From: Acidobacteriota bacterium
Lineage (GTDB): Bacteria; Acidobacteriota; Terriglobia; Versatilivoradales; Versatilivoraceae
Length of the DNA stretch: 64,000 nt
Direction: 5' to 3'
Assembly: GCA_022826755.1 (NCBI GenBank)
Contig: JAJDUG010000016.1
Location: 24,680 to 88,679, forward strand
Shown here: piece after piece, positions 63,129 to 64,000 of the stretch
Layout of the letters: every line of letters begins with the position of its first letter
Numbering within the stretch: the stretch's first letter is position 1
The notes under the pieces: generated by a model
Database searches by the model: none
What the model was told of the DNA's origin: nothing
What the model saw: the letters and a program-made list of their open reading frames with translations, nothing else
Program-made: the position numbers and the translations under genes

Positions 63129-63226
63129 CTAGTAGTGTTTACTCTCGTCCATTGTAGTCTATAACTATATATCATATCAGTATCTTAGACGGTTCTGACA
63201 AACCCTCGGCCGACTCGAAACATCCT

Positions 63227-63255
63227 TTGCAATCCACTGCCATCCCCCATATAAT
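63227..63255 (+). promoter_or_regulatory. Integrase promoter of the second element, leaderless type
   Basis: TTGCAA (63227-63232), a 17-base spacer and TATAAT (63250-63255) are followed by AAGGGG and ATG 63262. As in the first island, the start codon is exactly six bases after the -10, within a CCCC...GGGG inverted repeat. Confidence 0.7.
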
Positions 63256-63261
63256 AAGGGG

Positions 63262-64000
63262 ATGATTACTGTAACCCATACCGTCCGTCTGCTACGCAAG
63301 ACGAAACCGAAAGGCCGCCATCCCCAAAAGGCCCTCTCGGCGGCCTTCATCCGCTCCGCTCCGCCCGGAAGACACGCCGATGGAAACGGATTGTACCTCT
63401 TCGTTCAGCCCAGCGGTGCCCGAAGCTGGATTCAACGCCTCCTCGTCCGAGGCCGCCGCCGTGAGCTCGGTCTCGGCAGCGTTGCCCTCGTTCCCCTGGC
63501 CGAAGCCCGGGAGAAGGCGCTCGCCAACCGCAAGCTCGCCCGCCAGGGTGGGGACCCGCTCGCCGAGAAGCGACGGGCCGAGGGTATCCCCACCTTCGCC
63601 GAAGCCGCCCTGCGTGTGCTGGAACAGAAGCGGGACGGATGGCGCACCCCGAGACACTCCCGCGAGTGGCTGTCGAGCCTGAGCCGGTTTGCCTTTCCGC
63701 GCATCGGCAAGATGCCGGTCTCCGAGGTCACAAGCGCCGACGTGCTTGAGATCCTCACGCCCCTCTGGCACCGGAAGGTAGCCACGGCCAAGCGGGTGCG
63801 CCAGCGCCTGCGGGCGGTCCTGGAATGGTCCGTGGCCATGGAGTACCGCCTTGACAACCCCTGCGACCGGATCGGCCCGGTGCTTGGCTCCCAAAAGGAT
63901 GTTACCGAGCACATGCAGGCCGTGCCCCATCGGGAGGCGGCTGCGGTGATCCGGAAGGTGCGGGCATCGACCGCCTTGCCGGCCGCCAGGTTGGCCCTTG
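63262..64000 (+). CDS. Tyrosine integrase, truncated by the right edge
   Basis: The frame is open from ATG 63262 to the end of the window (about 246 codons). It shows the DUF4102-like N-terminus ('DGNGLYLFVQPSGARSWIQRL', 'ELGLGSVALVPLAEAREKAL') and the core-binding domain ('VSEVTSADVLEILTPLWHRK'). It stops just before the 'EFLVLT' codons. It is closely related to the island integrase and nearly identical over its core-binding domain to the broken fragment at 38.5-38.9 kb. Confidence 0.9.
   Translation, partial: MITVTHTVRLLRKTKPKGRHPQKALSAAFIRSAPPGRHADGNGLYLFVQPSGARSWIQRLLVRGRRRELGLGSVALVPLAEAREKALANRKLARQGGDPLAEKRRAEGIPTFAEAALRVLEQKRDGWRTPRHSREWLSSLSRFAFPRIGKMPVSEVTSADVLEILTPLWHRKVATAKRVRQRLRAVLEWSVAMEYRLDNPCDRIGPVLGSQKDVTEHMQAVPHREAAAVIRKVRASTALPAARLAL

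Larger units (their letters stand above)
63129..64000. mobile_element. Left end of a second integrase element, continues past the edge
   Basis: CTAGTA at 63129 matches the inner left end of the 10.6-kb island. The motifs TCGTCCA and TATAACT follow with the same 15-base offset as in the island (27935/27950 and 63145/63160). TATAACT lies 102-103 bases before the integrase ATG in both. The right end is outside the window. Confidence 0.55.

Overview
The window reads as a chromosome segment of a GC-rich Gram-negative bacterium, most likely an acidobacterium. The evidence is family-level and not a database result: a TonB-dependent receptor with an N-terminal carboxypeptidase-regulatory-like domain, a paired DUF1501 / PSD1-cytochrome (DUF1549/DUF1553) locus, a secreted ankyrin protein ending in the 'LPNFVCTQ' domain I associate with Acidobacteria, and housekeeping genes of an outer-membrane organism (lepB, a family 9 heptosyltransferase, murA, shikimate kinase).

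Layout. 1-6.5 kb: an edge-truncated membrane protein, an ornithine cyclodeaminase/mu-crystallin protein, then lipB with the E1alpha, E1beta and E2 genes of a 2-oxoacid dehydrogenase, and folE. 7.1-11.9 kb (minus): ECF sigma factor, anti-sigma factor and DUF4097-like protein ending in a strong terminator, followed by aroK, a secreted protein and an M28 peptidase. 12.3-22.4 kb: nrdR, thiL, a secreted TPR protein, rnc, lepB and a small membrane-anchored protein; convergent dgt and a YfgM-like TPR protein; DinB, fabH and a secreted HExxH protein. A tRNA-Leu(CAA) lies at 22.55 kb. 23-25 kb: a secreted Cache-Cache-SBP3 protein.

25.2-38.9 kb is a mosaic accessory region: a broken IS1380 transposase, a very GC-rich PLP-dependent decarboxylase, and a tyrosine-integrase gene split in two. 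The gap in that gene is a 10.6-kb island bounded by an 11-bp direct repeat (CACCAGGAACT). Removing the island restores the integrase reading frame. The island has its own intact integrase just inside the left end, an AbiJ/HEPN-like abortive-infection candidate, a second HEPN-like gene, a Sel1-repeat protein, a pair of secreted repeat/ankyrin proteins that share a 27-residue module, and large non-coding tracts. Two inverted ~300-bp copies in those tracts form long hairpins with compensatory base changes. A second integrase of the same family, with the same leaderless-type promoter, runs off the right edge and marks the start of a sister element at about 63.13 kb.

39-63 kb is mainly catabolic and envelope functions: the DUF1501/PSD1 pair, a sialidase-like protein, an NAD-binding/SAF oxidoreductase, a lipoprotein, the TonB receptor, an overlapping (NagZ-like GH3 + serine hydrolase)-nagA-murA set suited to peptidoglycan amino-sugar recycling, a PhoX-like phosphatase, an M20 peptidase translationally coupled to an enolase-superfamily racemase/OSBS, and a heptosyltransferase. 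Several families of dispersed intergenic repeats fill most of the gene-free gaps.
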